Below are positions 22,997 through 31,029 of a DNA stretch of 64,000 nt, in pieces. The notes below the pieces were generated by a model, which searched no databases, had not been told where the DNA came from, and worked only from the letters and a program-made list of their open reading frames with translations. Source of the DNA: Elusimicrobiota bacterium (lineage in GTDB: Bacteria > Elusimicrobiota > Elusimicrobia > UBA1565 > JACRDR01); contig JACQBA010000016.1 in the NCBI GenBank assembly GCA_016194745.1, forward strand, positions 186,001 to 250,000. Reading direction: 5' to 3'. Position numbers and translations under genes: made by a program. Numbering within the stretch: the stretch's first letter is position 1; each line of letters opens with the position of its first letter.

Positions 22997-25454
22997 ACCT
23001 AAAACTACGAAAAAGAAGACCGTCGTCGCGGCCGAGACGCCCGAGGGCGAGGCCGCCGCTCCCGCCGAGGTAAAACCGGCGAAGGCTAAGGCGAAGAAAG
23101 CCGCCAAGCCGGTCGCCGCGAAGTCCAAGGGGGGAGACGGCGCGGCGCTCGTCATCGTCGAGTCGCCGGCGAAGCAGCGTACGATCTCGCGCATCCTGAG
23201 CAGCGGCTTCGTCGTCCGCTCCTCCTACGGGCACGTGAGGGACCTGCCGGAGAACAAGCTCGGCGTCAACGACAAGAAGGACTTCGAGCCGAGCTACGTC
23301 CTGCTTCCCCGCACCAAAAAGATCCTGCCGGAACTGCAGAAGCTGGCCGAAAAGGCCTCGCAGGTCTTTCTCGCGACCGACCACGACCGCGAAGGGGAGT
23401 CGATCGCCTGGCATCTCGTCCATATCCTCGAGCTGTCGGACGAGAAGGCGCGGCGCATCACCTTCCACGAGATCACGCCGTCGGCGATACAGGAGGCGAT
23501 CCGCGCGCCGCGCAGCATCGACGTGAATCTGGTCCACGCCCAGCAGGCGCGCCGGGTCATCGACCGGCTGGTCGGCTATAAGCTCTCGCCGCTTCTTTGG
23601 AAGAAGGTGCGGCGGGGCCTTTCGGCCGGCCGCGTGCAGTCGGTGGCCGTCCGGTTCCTCGTCGAGCGCGACAAGGAGATGCAGGCGTTCCAATCGGCTC
23701 CCTACTGGACGCTCGCGGCGATGCTCGAGAAGCCGGGCGCTCCGCCTCCGTTCGAGGCGCGCCTGACTCTGTGGAAAGGGGAGAAGGTCGAGGCGGTCCA
23801 AGTCCACGAGCTGTTCTCGGAGACCTACCGGGTGCGGTCGACCTCCTTCAAGTCGCGCGAGGAGATCGAGGTGGTGACCAACGCCCTCTCGGCCGCCGCA
23901 TTCAAGATCACCGCGGTCGACCGAAAGGAGCAGAAGCGGCGCCCCGCGCCTCCGTTCACGACCAGCACGCTGCAGCAGGCCGCGTCCCAGAAGCACGGGA
24001 TGGCGGCGGACCGAACGATGCGCATCGCGCAGAACCTCTACGAAGGCGTCGACATCGGCGGGGGAGAGCCCGTCGGTCTGATCACCTACATGAGGACCGA
24101 CTCGGTCTCCGTCGCCCAAGTGGCGCAGGAGGCGGCGCGCAAGCTTATCACGGAGAAGTTCGGCAAGGCGTTCGCCCCGGCCGAGGCGCCCGTCTACAAG
24201 ACGAAGTCGAAGGGAGCTCAAGAGGCTCACGAGGCGATCCGCCCGACCGACGTCGCGCGCCTGCCCGAGGACATGAAGCAATTCCTCGATCCGGACCAAG
24301 CGAAGATCTACGAGCTCATCTGGCGGCGATTCACGGCCAGTCAGATGTCGGAGGCCGTCTACGACACCGTGGCGGCCGACCTTCAGGCCGGCGATGCCCA
24401 GTTCCGGGCGAACGGCCGCACCCTCAAGTTCGAAGGGTTCCTCAAGGCCTATCAGATCGCCTCGACCCAGTCGAAGCCCGAGGACGAGGAGATCGAGGCC
24501 GAGAAGGACGACGAGCCGAAGGAGGGGATCCTCCCGGAGCTGTCGGTCGGCGACGTCTTGAAGCTCGCCGAGATGAAGCCCGAGGAGCACCAGACGAGCC
24601 CGCCGCCCCACTACAACGAAGCGAGCTTGATCCGCGCGCTCGAGAAGCACGGCATCGGCCGCCCGTCCACGTCCGCCCCGACGGTCAAGACGATCATCGA
24701 CCGCGGCTACGTTAAGAAAGGGCTCAAGGACCGGACGCTCACGCCGTCGGAGCTCGGGACGCTCGTCACGGAGAAGCTCAAGGAGCACTTCCCGGACGTC
24801 GTCAACCTCACCTATACGGCCGAGGTCGAAGAGCGCCTCGACCACATCGCCGAGGGCGACGAGCGCTGGCAGAACGTGGTACAGAACTTCTACGAGCCGT
24901 TTCAGAAGGCGCTCTCGACCGCCATGACGGTGATGGAGGACACCAAGCCCATCCCGACGGACGAGAAGTGTCCTCTCTGCCAGTCGATGATGCTCATTCG
25001 AGAGAGCCGCTTCGGCAAGTACCTCTCCTGCTCGAAGTTCCCGCAGTGCAAGGGGAAAGTGCGCCTGACCGAATCCGGCGAGAAGATCGTCCCCCAGTTC
25101 ACGGACGAGAAGTGCGAGGTGTGCGGCAAGCTCATGTGCATCCGCATGGGCCGGCGCGGGAAGTTCCTCGCGTGCTCCGGATATCCGGCCTGCAAGAACA
25201 CGTACTCGCTCGACGAGAACGGCAAGAAGATCGAGGGCTCCCGGCCTATCGCCACCTCGCGCAAGTGCGAGAAGTGCTCCTCGATGATGTGGCTCCGTCT
25301 CGGCAAGCGCGGCTTCTTCATCGCCTGCTCGGGATTCCCGAAGTGCCGCAACCTCAAGCCCGTGTCGAAGGACGAGGCGGCGAAGCTCAAGGCGGAGGCG
25401 GACGCGAAGCCCAAGGCGGAGGCCGAATCGAAACCTGGATCGCCCGCTTCCTAA
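22983..25454 (+). CDS. topA: DNA topoisomerase I
   Basis: 823 residues; type IA enzyme that relaxes negative supercoils. A Lys/Ala-rich N-terminal tail (1-50) is unusual in length. Toprim domain starts ALVIVESPAKQRTI; the acid motif DHDREGESIAWHL follows; the catalytic tyrosine is Tyr369 in LITYMRTDS. The C terminus has three four-cysteine zinc fingers (CPLCQSMM..., CEVCGKLM..., CEKCSSMM...) from about residue 660, then a repetitive Lys/Ala/Glu tail. The last ~110 bp overlap the open frame of xerC. Confidence 0.96.
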   Translation: MPSAKPKTTKKKTVVAAETPEGEAAAPAEVKPAKAKAKKAAKPVAAKSKGGDGAALVIVESPAKQRTISRILSSGFVVRSSYGHVRDLPENKLGVNDKKDFEPSYVLLPRTKKILPELQKLAEKASQVFLATDHDREGESIAWHLVHILELSDEKARRITFHEITPSAIQEAIRAPRSIDVNLVHAQQARRVIDRLVGYKLSPLLWKKVRRGLSAGRVQSVAVRFLVERDKEMQAFQSAPYWTLAAMLEKPGAPPPFEARLTLWKGEKVEAVQVHELFSETYRVRSTSFKSREEIEVVTNALSAAAFKITAVDRKEQKRRPAPPFTTSTLQQAASQKHGMAADRTMRIAQNLYEGVDIGGGEPVGLITYMRTDSVSVAQVAQEAARKLITEKFGKAFAPAEAPVYKTKSKGAQEAHEAIRPTDVARLPEDMKQFLDPDQAKIYELIWRRFTASQMSEAVYDTVAADLQAGDAQFRANGRTLKFEGFLKAYQIASTQSKPEDEEIEAEKDDEPKEGILPELSVGDVLKLAEMKPEEHQTSPPPHYNEASLIRALEKHGIGRPSTSAPTVKTIIDRGYVKKGLKDRTLTPSELGTLVTEKLKEHFPDVVNLTYTAEVEERLDHIAEGDERWQNVVQNFYEPFQKALSTAMTVMEDTKPIPTDEKCPLCQSMMLIRESRFGKYLSCSKFPQCKGKVRLTESGEKIVPQFTDEKCEVCGKLMCIRMGRRGKFLACSGYPACKNTYSLDENGKKIEGSRPIATSRKCEKCSSMMWLRLGKRGFFIACSGFPKCRNLKPVSKDEAAKLKAEADAKPKAEAESKPGSPAS

Positions 25455-26317
25455 AGGAACTGGGCTCGGAGCGCAACTTCTCGCCGCACAGCCTGCGGGC
25501 GTACACCGCGGACCTGCGCGAGTTCGCCGCGTTCTGCAAGGACCTGAGCGTGGCCGAGCCTCAAGGGATCGATCGGAGGCTGGTGCGTTCCTATCTCGCC
25601 AAGCTCCAATCGGGAACGCTGCGTCGCGCGTCGCTTCTCAGGAAGATCTCGAGCCTCCGTTCGTTCACGCGGTGGCTGCGGGACGGCGAAGTGCTGCGCA
25701 AGGACCCCTTCCTGAACGTCCCCATCCCCAAGAAGCAGCGCCGCCTGCCGCGATTCCTGACGGAGCCGGAGGTCGAGGCGGTGTTCTCGGGAGAGTCGCC
25801 GACCAAATCGCCGTACCGCGAGCGCGACCGGGCGCTCCTCGAGCTGCTGTACTCCTGCGGCTTGCGGAGGAGCGAGGCGTCGGGGCTGAGCGTCGGGGAC
25901 GTCGATTTCTACGGCGGGACCGTGCGCGTCCTGGGCAAGGGCTCCAAGGAGAGGATGGTGCCCGTAGGGACCGTCGCCCTCAAGGCGCTCAAGGACTATT
26001 TGGATGTGCGTCCCGGGGCGCAGGCCCGCTCGAGCCCCATGTTCATCAACGCCAGAGGCGGCCGTCTCTCCTCGGAAGGGGTGGCGCTGATCGTCCGGCG
26101 CTGGGCGCGGGCCTCGGGCTTGCTCAAGCCGCTGACGCCGCACGCCTTGAGGCACAGCTTCGCGACGCACCTGCTCGATCGCGGCGCGGATCTTCGCTCG
26201 GTCCAAGAGATGCTCGGCCATTCCAGTCTGTCGACCACTCAGATCTACACGCACACCTCTCTCGAGCGTCTGAAGAAGGTGTATGAGGACAGCCACCCGA
26301 AGGGAAGTGGTGAGTAA
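25343..26317 (+). CDS. xerC: XerC/D-type tyrosine recombinase, start uncertain
   Basis: The integrase core is complete: SAM-like N-terminal domain from about 25430 (WIARFLKELGSERNF), then catalytic Arg in YSCGLRRSE, HALRHSFATHL, LGHSSLSTTQIYTH with the nucleophilic Tyr. It should resolve chromosome dimers. The nearest in-frame ATG/GTG/TTG before the core is the GTG at 25343, which would add ~28 low-complexity residues read out of frame from the topA tail. An ATC at 25427, 4 bp after GGCGGAGG, is where the conserved domain begins, so a non-canonical start is possible. The stop lies within a heptanucleotide repeat array at 26311-26335. Confidence 0.88.
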   Translation: MPQPQARVEGRGGEAQGGGGREAQGGGRIETWIARFLKELGSERNFSPHSLRAYTADLREFAAFCKDLSVAEPQGIDRRLVRSYLAKLQSGTLRRASLLRKISSLRSFTRWLRDGEVLRKDPFLNVPIPKKQRRLPRFLTEPEVEAVFSGESPTKSPYRERDRALLELLYSCGLRRSEASGLSVGDVDFYGGTVRVLGKGSKERMVPVGTVALKALKDYLDVRPGAQARSSPMFINARGGRLSSEGVALIVRRWARASGLLKPLTPHALRHSFATHLLDRGADLRSVQEMLGHSSLSTTQIYTHTSLERLKKVYEDSHPKGSGE

Positions 26318-26335
26318 TGAGTGATGAGTAATGAG
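26311..26335 (+). repeat. Heptanucleotide tandem repeat (TGAGTAA/TGAGTGA), inverted partner downstream
   Basis: Units TGAGTAA, TGAGTGA, TGAGTAA, TGAG follow without gaps. A partly complementary segment aatcactcgtcact lies at 26360-26373, so the two could pair across a 24-nt loop. The array supplies the stop codon of xerC. Confidence 0.7.
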
Positions 26336-26380
26336 GAAACGGCCGAGCGGTAGGCGCAGAATCACTCGTCACTTGCCGTC

Positions 26381-27337
26381 ATGAAGGACAAGATCACCCT
26401 CTTGATCAAGGAGACGGGCTGCACCCGGGGCGAGGCGGAGCTTGCGCTCGGAATGTGCGGCTACGACGTCGAGCGCGCCGTCGGAGCGATCCCGCGCCTC
26501 TTCCAGAACGTGGTCGTACTGAAGGGAAAGGCGCGTGTCGACACCGAGACGCTGTACGTGCTGTTTCTCGCCATCTTGGACCTGAAGAACCGGGCGCTGG
26601 TGCGCGTGCGCGCGGTCGCCTCCTACAATCCGGCCGCGCTGGCCGTCGAGAGCAGTCTCGACTGGTATGGGGTCGAGAAGCACCTCTACGCCTGCCGGCT
26701 GCGCGACGGGGCGGTGCAGCCCCTGAGCCAGGAGATCGAGCAGGTCCTGACCGACTTCTTCTCCTCCGCCGCCGGAAAGCCGTTCTATTCGGAGGCGCAC
26801 GGCCAAATCCGCGGTAAGGGGATTCAGGCGCTTCGCGAGCTCCTGTTCCGGCGCTTCTCCCCGCATCGCGTCGACCTCTCGATCACCAAGGACGTGCTCG
26901 ACATGGGCCAGTTCCAGGAGATCGGCGGCGCGGCGCCCAAGGGACAGCGCGGCGCGCGCGGAGGAGCTCCCGACCGCCTGTGGGCCGCGGCGGCCGTGCC
27001 GGGATCTCTCGTCTTGAAGGTGGCCTTGGACGGCGACCCGCAGGGTACTCCGGCCGGCGAGCTGCGGGCGGGGGACCTGGTCTACGCCTACATCACCGAC
27101 ACACGGGACGTGGCGCAGTATCTCGCGCGCCTGTTCGGGGCGCACTTCGGCGACGGCGGCCTTCTGCTGGTTCCCGTCGAGGCCGTCGAATCGGAAGGAC
27201 CGGCGTCCGCTCTGTACATCCGCGTCCGCTTCTCGCTGGGCGTCTGCGGCGACGTGGACCTCCCGCCCGGAATACGGCTTCGCAGTATCCGCAAGGCGGA
27301 GGCGCGCTCTTGGTGGAAGAAGCTCTTTGGAGCGTGA
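26381..27337 (+). CDS. Unrecognised 318-residue protein with UBA-like N terminus
   Basis: Residues 1-37 (ITLLIKETGCTRGEAELAL ... DVERAVGAI) resemble a UBA/TS-N helical fold as in elongation factor Ts and NAC. The remainder has no recognised motif; residues 40-150 look alpha/beta, and residues 210-318 look beta-rich with a hydrophilic end. No signal peptide or membrane helix, so cytoplasmic. No ribosome site is obvious before the ATG. It lies between xerC and purA and is encoded with the usual GC-rich codons of the region, so it is a resident gene. Function unknown. Confidence 0.75.
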   Translation: MKDKITLLIKETGCTRGEAELALGMCGYDVERAVGAIPRLFQNVVVLKGKARVDTETLYVLFLAILDLKNRALVRVRAVASYNPAALAVESSLDWYGVEKHLYACRLRDGAVQPLSQEIEQVLTDFFSSAAGKPFYSEAHGQIRGKGIQALRELLFRRFSPHRVDLSITKDVLDMGQFQEIGGAAPKGQRGARGGAPDRLWAAAAVPGSLVLKVALDGDPQGTPAGELRAGDLVYAYITDTRDVAQYLARLFGAHFGDGGLLLVPVEAVESEGPASALYIRVRFSLGVCGDVDLPPGIRLRSIRKAEARSWWKKLFGA

Positions 27338-27361
27338 GAGTGCTGAGTCCTGCGTGCTGAG
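27334..27361 (+). repeat. Heptanucleotide repeat, left flank of the four-helix-bundle gene
   Basis: Units GTGAGAG, TGCTGAG, TCCTGCG, TGCTGAG. TGCTGAG is the reverse complement of the CTCAGCA register of the right-flank array (27791-27818), so the gene between lies inside an imperfect inverted repeat. Confidence 0.6.
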
Positions 27362-27401
27362 GAACGGCAGAGGACATCCGAATAGAAACAACGGCTGCAA
27401 A

Positions 27402-27770
27402 ATGGTAGAAAGATTCGAAGAGTTGATCGCTTGGCAGAAGGCAAGACGTTTCACTTCTGAGATTTACAAAGTAACCGGGAAGGAACCGTTTTCGAAGGAT
27501 TTTGGCTTATCCAGGCAACTGCAAAGAGCCGCAGTATCCATCATGTCCAATATCGCTGAGGGATTTGAGCGTCATCGGCTGGGTGAATTTCATCAGGCGC
27601 TCTCGGTAGCCAAGGCGTCTTGCGCGGAAGTGCGATCTCACCTATATGTCGCCTTAGACGTAGGAAATCTGGATCAATCCAAATTCAATTCTTTGGATGC
27701 CGAAGCAAAAGAGGTAGCCCGAATAGTTGGCGGCATCAGGGGCTCCATAGAGAAGAAGAGGCAATCATGA
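27402..27770 (+). CDS. Four-helix-bundle protein (IVP/S23 family)
   Basis: 122 residues with the family pattern: FEELIAWQKARRFTSEIYKVT, FSKDFGLSRQLQRAAVSIMSNIAEGFER and EFHQALSVAKASCAEVRSHLYVALD. These proteins were first noted in intervening sequences of 23S rRNA genes and form pentamers of four-helix bundles; the cellular role is unclear. Codon use is markedly more AT-rich than in the neighbours (AAA, ATT, TAT, TTT frequent), and heptanucleotide repeats flank the gene in opposite orientation. Both features point to acquisition by transfer. Confidence 0.88.
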   Translation: MVERFEELIAWQKARRFTSEIYKVTGKEPFSKDFGLSRQLQRAAVSIMSNIAEGFERHRLGEFHQALSVAKASCAEVRSHLYVALDVGNLDQSKFNSLDAEAKEVARIVGGIRGSIEKKRQS

Positions 27771-27790
27771 CCATGTATTCCGTTGACGTT

Positions 27791-27818
27791 ACTCAGCACT
27801 CAGCACTCAGCGCTCAGG
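27791..27818 (+). repeat. Heptanucleotide tandem repeat (ACTCAGC x3 + GCTCAGG), right flank
   Basis: Three perfect ACTCAGC units and one variant GCTCAGG. It is the inverted counterpart of 27334-27361. Its last unit provides AGGA, the only ribosome-site-like sequence before purA (7 bp spacing). Confidence 0.8.
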
Positions 27819-27823
27819 ACTAA

Positions 27824-29119
<1,296 letters not shown>

Positions 29120-29322
29120 CCTCTCCGCCCCTCGAATAACCCCGTTAAAACTTCATTAACTGGGCCTTGCGCGATTTTGGGCGCCCCTGTATATAGTAGC
29201 GGGCGCCCGGCCGCTACTCCATGCAGACACCATCGATGACCGCGGGATCGTACGATTTCGGCGCGCGCCGCGGCGGACCTGCGGCCGCCTCGTCGGAGAA
29301 TCCCCGCTTCGGACGCTGGGTC
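29120..29322 (+). other. Non-coding region after purA
   Basis: No supported gene. Short overlapping open frames exist on both strands but run through promoter and riboswitch and show no family features. The segment holds two copies of the palindrome GGGCGCCC (29179-29186, 29201-29208) and the hairpin listed separately. A TATATAGT stretch lies at 29190-29197. Confidence 0.6.
29195..29218 (+). terminator. Perfect 8-bp hairpin after purA
   Basis: agtagcgg and ccgctact pair perfectly around an 8-nt loop, 76 bp after the purA stop. GC-rich but without a following T-run. It may end the purA transcript or insulate the downstream promoter. Confidence 0.45.
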
Positions 29323-29350
29323 TTGACAAGTCAACCGCTTCTGCTATACT
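29323..29350 (+). promoter_or_regulatory. Strong sigma-70-type promoter of the giant-gene operon
   Basis: TTGACA, a 16-bp spacer and TATACT preceded by TGC (extended -10). The predicted transcription start, about 29357, coincides with the first base of the outer riboswitch helix, so the leader begins with the aptamer. Confidence 0.85.
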
Positions 29351-29356
29351 CCCGGT

Positions 29357-29465
29357 GTCGGACGTGTCGTACCGATAAACCGGCAAACCCGCTGCAAGGC
29401 GGGGGCGCAAAGCGTAGGGCCCCGTCGTACCGGGGTCGCCTGGCTGCCGAAGATGACATGTTGAC
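29357..29465 (+). ncRNA. Cyclic-di-GMP-I (GEMM) riboswitch
   Basis: The conserved core is visible: GGCAAACC at 29382-29389, a stem CCCGCT/GGCGGG closed by the GNRA tetraloop GCAA (29394-29397), then GGCGCAAAGC at 29404-29413, a second stem CCCCG/CGGGG (29420-29424 with 29431-29435), and CTGGCTGCCG at 29440-29449. This is the aptamer of Rfam GEMM (RF01051). An outer helix closes it: 29357-29368 pairs with 29455-29465 using two G-U pairs and one bulge. The nucleotide before the GCAAACC block that distinguishes c-di-GMP from cGAMP binders reads G, as in c-di-GMP types. Downstream genes are an exported protein, a HEAT protein and a giant surface protein. Confidence 0.88.
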
Positions 29466-29485
29466 GTGCGGAGTTGCGATTTCCG

Positions 29486-29550
29486 CCCGGCCTCTTACTG
29501 GCTATCTTCGGGATAGAGGGGTGAGATAGTCAGTATCGGCAGAGGCCGGG
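29486..29550 (+). promoter_or_regulatory. Long imperfect hairpin, probable riboswitch expression platform
   Basis: cccggcctct pairs with agaggccggg (10 bp), and inside it tactggctatct pairs with agatagtcagta (11 of 12). A smaller hairpin, gcgga/tccgc (29468-29472 with 29482-29486), precedes it. No T-run follows, so the mode of control (termination, occlusion or RNA stability) is unclear. It ends 13 bp before the next start codon. Confidence 0.6.
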
Positions 29551-29563
29551 CCTCATATTTACC

Positions 29564-30124
29564 ATGAGCGGAAACGCGACGAGAAAGGCGAGACGGACGG
29601 TCCTCCTGGGGATACTCTCCCTCGGCCTGGGAGCGTCGGCGCGGGCGCAGGCGCCCGCGCTGTTCATGTCTCCGGCCCTGATGGCGGGCGCGCTGCGGCC
29701 GGCGATCATCGGCATCGAGGCGATCGGCGTGGCGCCCGAGGTCGCGCTCCGCTACGCGGGCCGGCTGGACGTCCGCGACGCGCTGGGCCGCCAGGTCTCG
29801 GCGCGGCTCATCGAGCGGCAGGTGGGCGCGGGGATCAAAGCCATGGAGGCCCAAGGCGAGGCGGCGAGGCCTCCCGCCGTACGGCGCCTCCTGCGCCTGC
29901 TCGAAGCGCTGGTCCACCACGCCAAATCGTTGAGACGCAGCCAAGCGCCGTCCGCCTGCAGCCGCGAGGTCGCGGCGCCGCGCGGGTCCCGGACGTCCTG
30001 GCGCGCGGCGGCGTCCGCCGCCGCGGCGATCGCCGTTCCATCGCTCAAATCTCTCTTGCCGGTCGTTTGCGCGGCTTGGCCGCGCGATCCCTCCTTCCAA
30101 CGCTCCGCCATCCTCCGCTGCTGA
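29564..30124 (+). CDS. Small exported protein of unknown function, first gene after the riboswitch
   Basis: 186 residues. Residues 1-28 look like a signal peptide (basic TRKARRT, hydrophobic core VLLGILSLGLG, cleavage after ARA). Residues 29-110 are Ala/Arg/Leu-rich and probably helical. The remainder is low complexity and ends with two Cys. There is no ribosome site at the usual distance; the nearest GAGG is inside the leader hairpin arm, 18 bp away. The reading frame has the high third-position GC typical of this genome, which supports coding, but no family was recognised, so it could also be a chance frame. Confidence 0.5.
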   Translation: MSGNATRKARRTVLLGILSLGLGASARAQAPALFMSPALMAGALRPAIIGIEAIGVAPEVALRYAGRLDVRDALGRQVSARLIERQVGAGIKAMEAQGEAARPPAVRRLLRLLEALVHHAKSLRRSQAPSACSREVAAPRGSRTSWRAAASAAAAIAVPSLKSLLPVVCAAWPRDPSFQRSAILRC

Positions 30125-30219
30125 CCCTGCCGGGTCACAACCCCATACCGCCGCAACAGTAATCCGCAGACGGTCGGACGACGAAGGGCTTCAGACGGGC
30201 TTCCACGGGAGGGAGCCGA
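30125..30219 (+). other. 95-bp intergenic stretch before the HEAT gene
   Basis: GC-rich with a repeated GGGCTTC (30188-30194 and 30200-30206) and a strong ribosome site GGGAGGG at 30207-30213. I see no promoter and no recognised riboswitch. Confidence 0.5.
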
Positions 30220-31029
30220 GTGATCAGAGCCGAGACTCAAACTCAAGCGCCTATATATAACATCGCGCGCGCCTGGCGTTTGCCCACGCCAGGCACCGTG
30301 CGTTCATTCGGCGCGCGCGATACGACGAGCCTAGTCTGGCGGGTGTTCGCCTTTCACGTCGCCGTGGCCGCGCTCATGACCGTCGTGACGATCGCCTTGG
30401 CTGCCGGCCGCGCCTCGGGGCAGGCCTTCTCGCCTTCCGCCGCGATCGCCGACTTGAAGAGCGACAAGCCCGAACTCCGCGGCGCGGCGGCCCAAGCCTT
30501 GGGCAACAACCAGGCGAAGGGCGGGGTCGGGCCCCTCCTGGACGCCCTCAAGACCGAGAAAACGCTTTCGATCCGCGCCGCCATGATCGCCGCCTTGGGC
30601 GCGATCCGGGACGCCAAGGCGTCCGCGGACCTCCTCCAGATCGCGAAGACCGACGCCGAGCCGGGGCTGCGCGCTGCGGCCGTGTCCGCTCTCAACCGCA
30701 TCGGTGACGCCGCTTCGCTCAACGCCATCGAGCGCCTGGCCAAGGATCCCTCCCAGCCCGTGGGAGTCCGGGTACAGAGCTTGGAGATCGTGGGCGCCAG
30801 GAGGGGACACCGGGGGATCCCGACGCTCTTGAACGCGGCGGAGGAGAAGGACCCGGTGGTCCGGCGCGAAGCCCTACGGGCGCTCGGCAAGATGCGCGAT
30901 CCGCTGGCGGATTCGGCTTTGGAGAGGGGTTCGAAGGACGCGGACCCGGAGGTCCGCAAGGTTTCCAAGTCGCTGATCGATCGCCGCACCAAGAAGCAGG
31001 ACGACGGCTCGGGCAAGGACAAGAAATAG
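30220..31029 (+). CDS. Exported HEAT-repeat protein
   Basis: 269 residues. The GTG at 30220 follows GGGAGGG by 6 bp. A hydrophobic segment at about residues 42-64 (VFAFHVAVAALMTVVTIALA) is a late signal peptide or membrane anchor, so a shorter start (GTG 30298 or 30343, ATG 30376) is possible. Residues 75-255 form five to six HEAT repeats (for example LKSDKPELRGAAAQALGNN, LKTEKTLSIRAAMIAALGAI, EEKDPVVRREALRALGKM). HEAT arrays bind proteins, here probably in the periplasm or at the envelope. The tail is Lys/Asp-rich. The stop TAG directly abuts the ATG of the giant gene, so the two are translationally coupled and may work together. Confidence 0.85.
   Translation: MIRAETQTQAPIYNIARAWRLPTPGTVRSFGARDTTSLVWRVFAFHVAVAALMTVVTIALAAGRASGQAFSPSAAIADLKSDKPELRGAAAQALGNNQAKGGVGPLLDALKTEKTLSIRAAMIAALGAIRDAKASADLLQIAKTDAEPGLRAAAVSALNRIGDAASLNAIERLAKDPSQPVGVRVQSLEIVGARRGHRGIPTLLNAAEEKDPVVRREALRALGKMRDPLADSALERGSKDADPEVRKVSKSLIDRRTKKQDDGSGKDKK
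30271..30294 (+). promoter_or_regulatory. Perfect 8-bp inverted repeat near the 5' end of the HEAT gene
   Basis: gcctggcg and cgccaggc around an 8-nt loop, preceded by TATATATAA at 30252-30260. If translation starts downstream (GTG 30298), this would be a leader hairpin rather than coding sequence. Confidence 0.35.

Noticed and set aside
26311..27818. CRISPR array suggested by short spaced repeats
   Set aside because: The units are 7 bp, tandem without spacers, and have no cas genes nearby.
29221..29529. Short plus-strand open frame of 102 codons
   Set aside because: It runs straight through the promoter and the riboswitch and has no protein features.
30125..30219. Possible second riboswitch between the small exported protein and the HEAT gene
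   Set aside because: Checked for cobalamin and GEMM cores; only a repeated GGGCTTC and a ribosome site were found, with no conserved aptamer motif.
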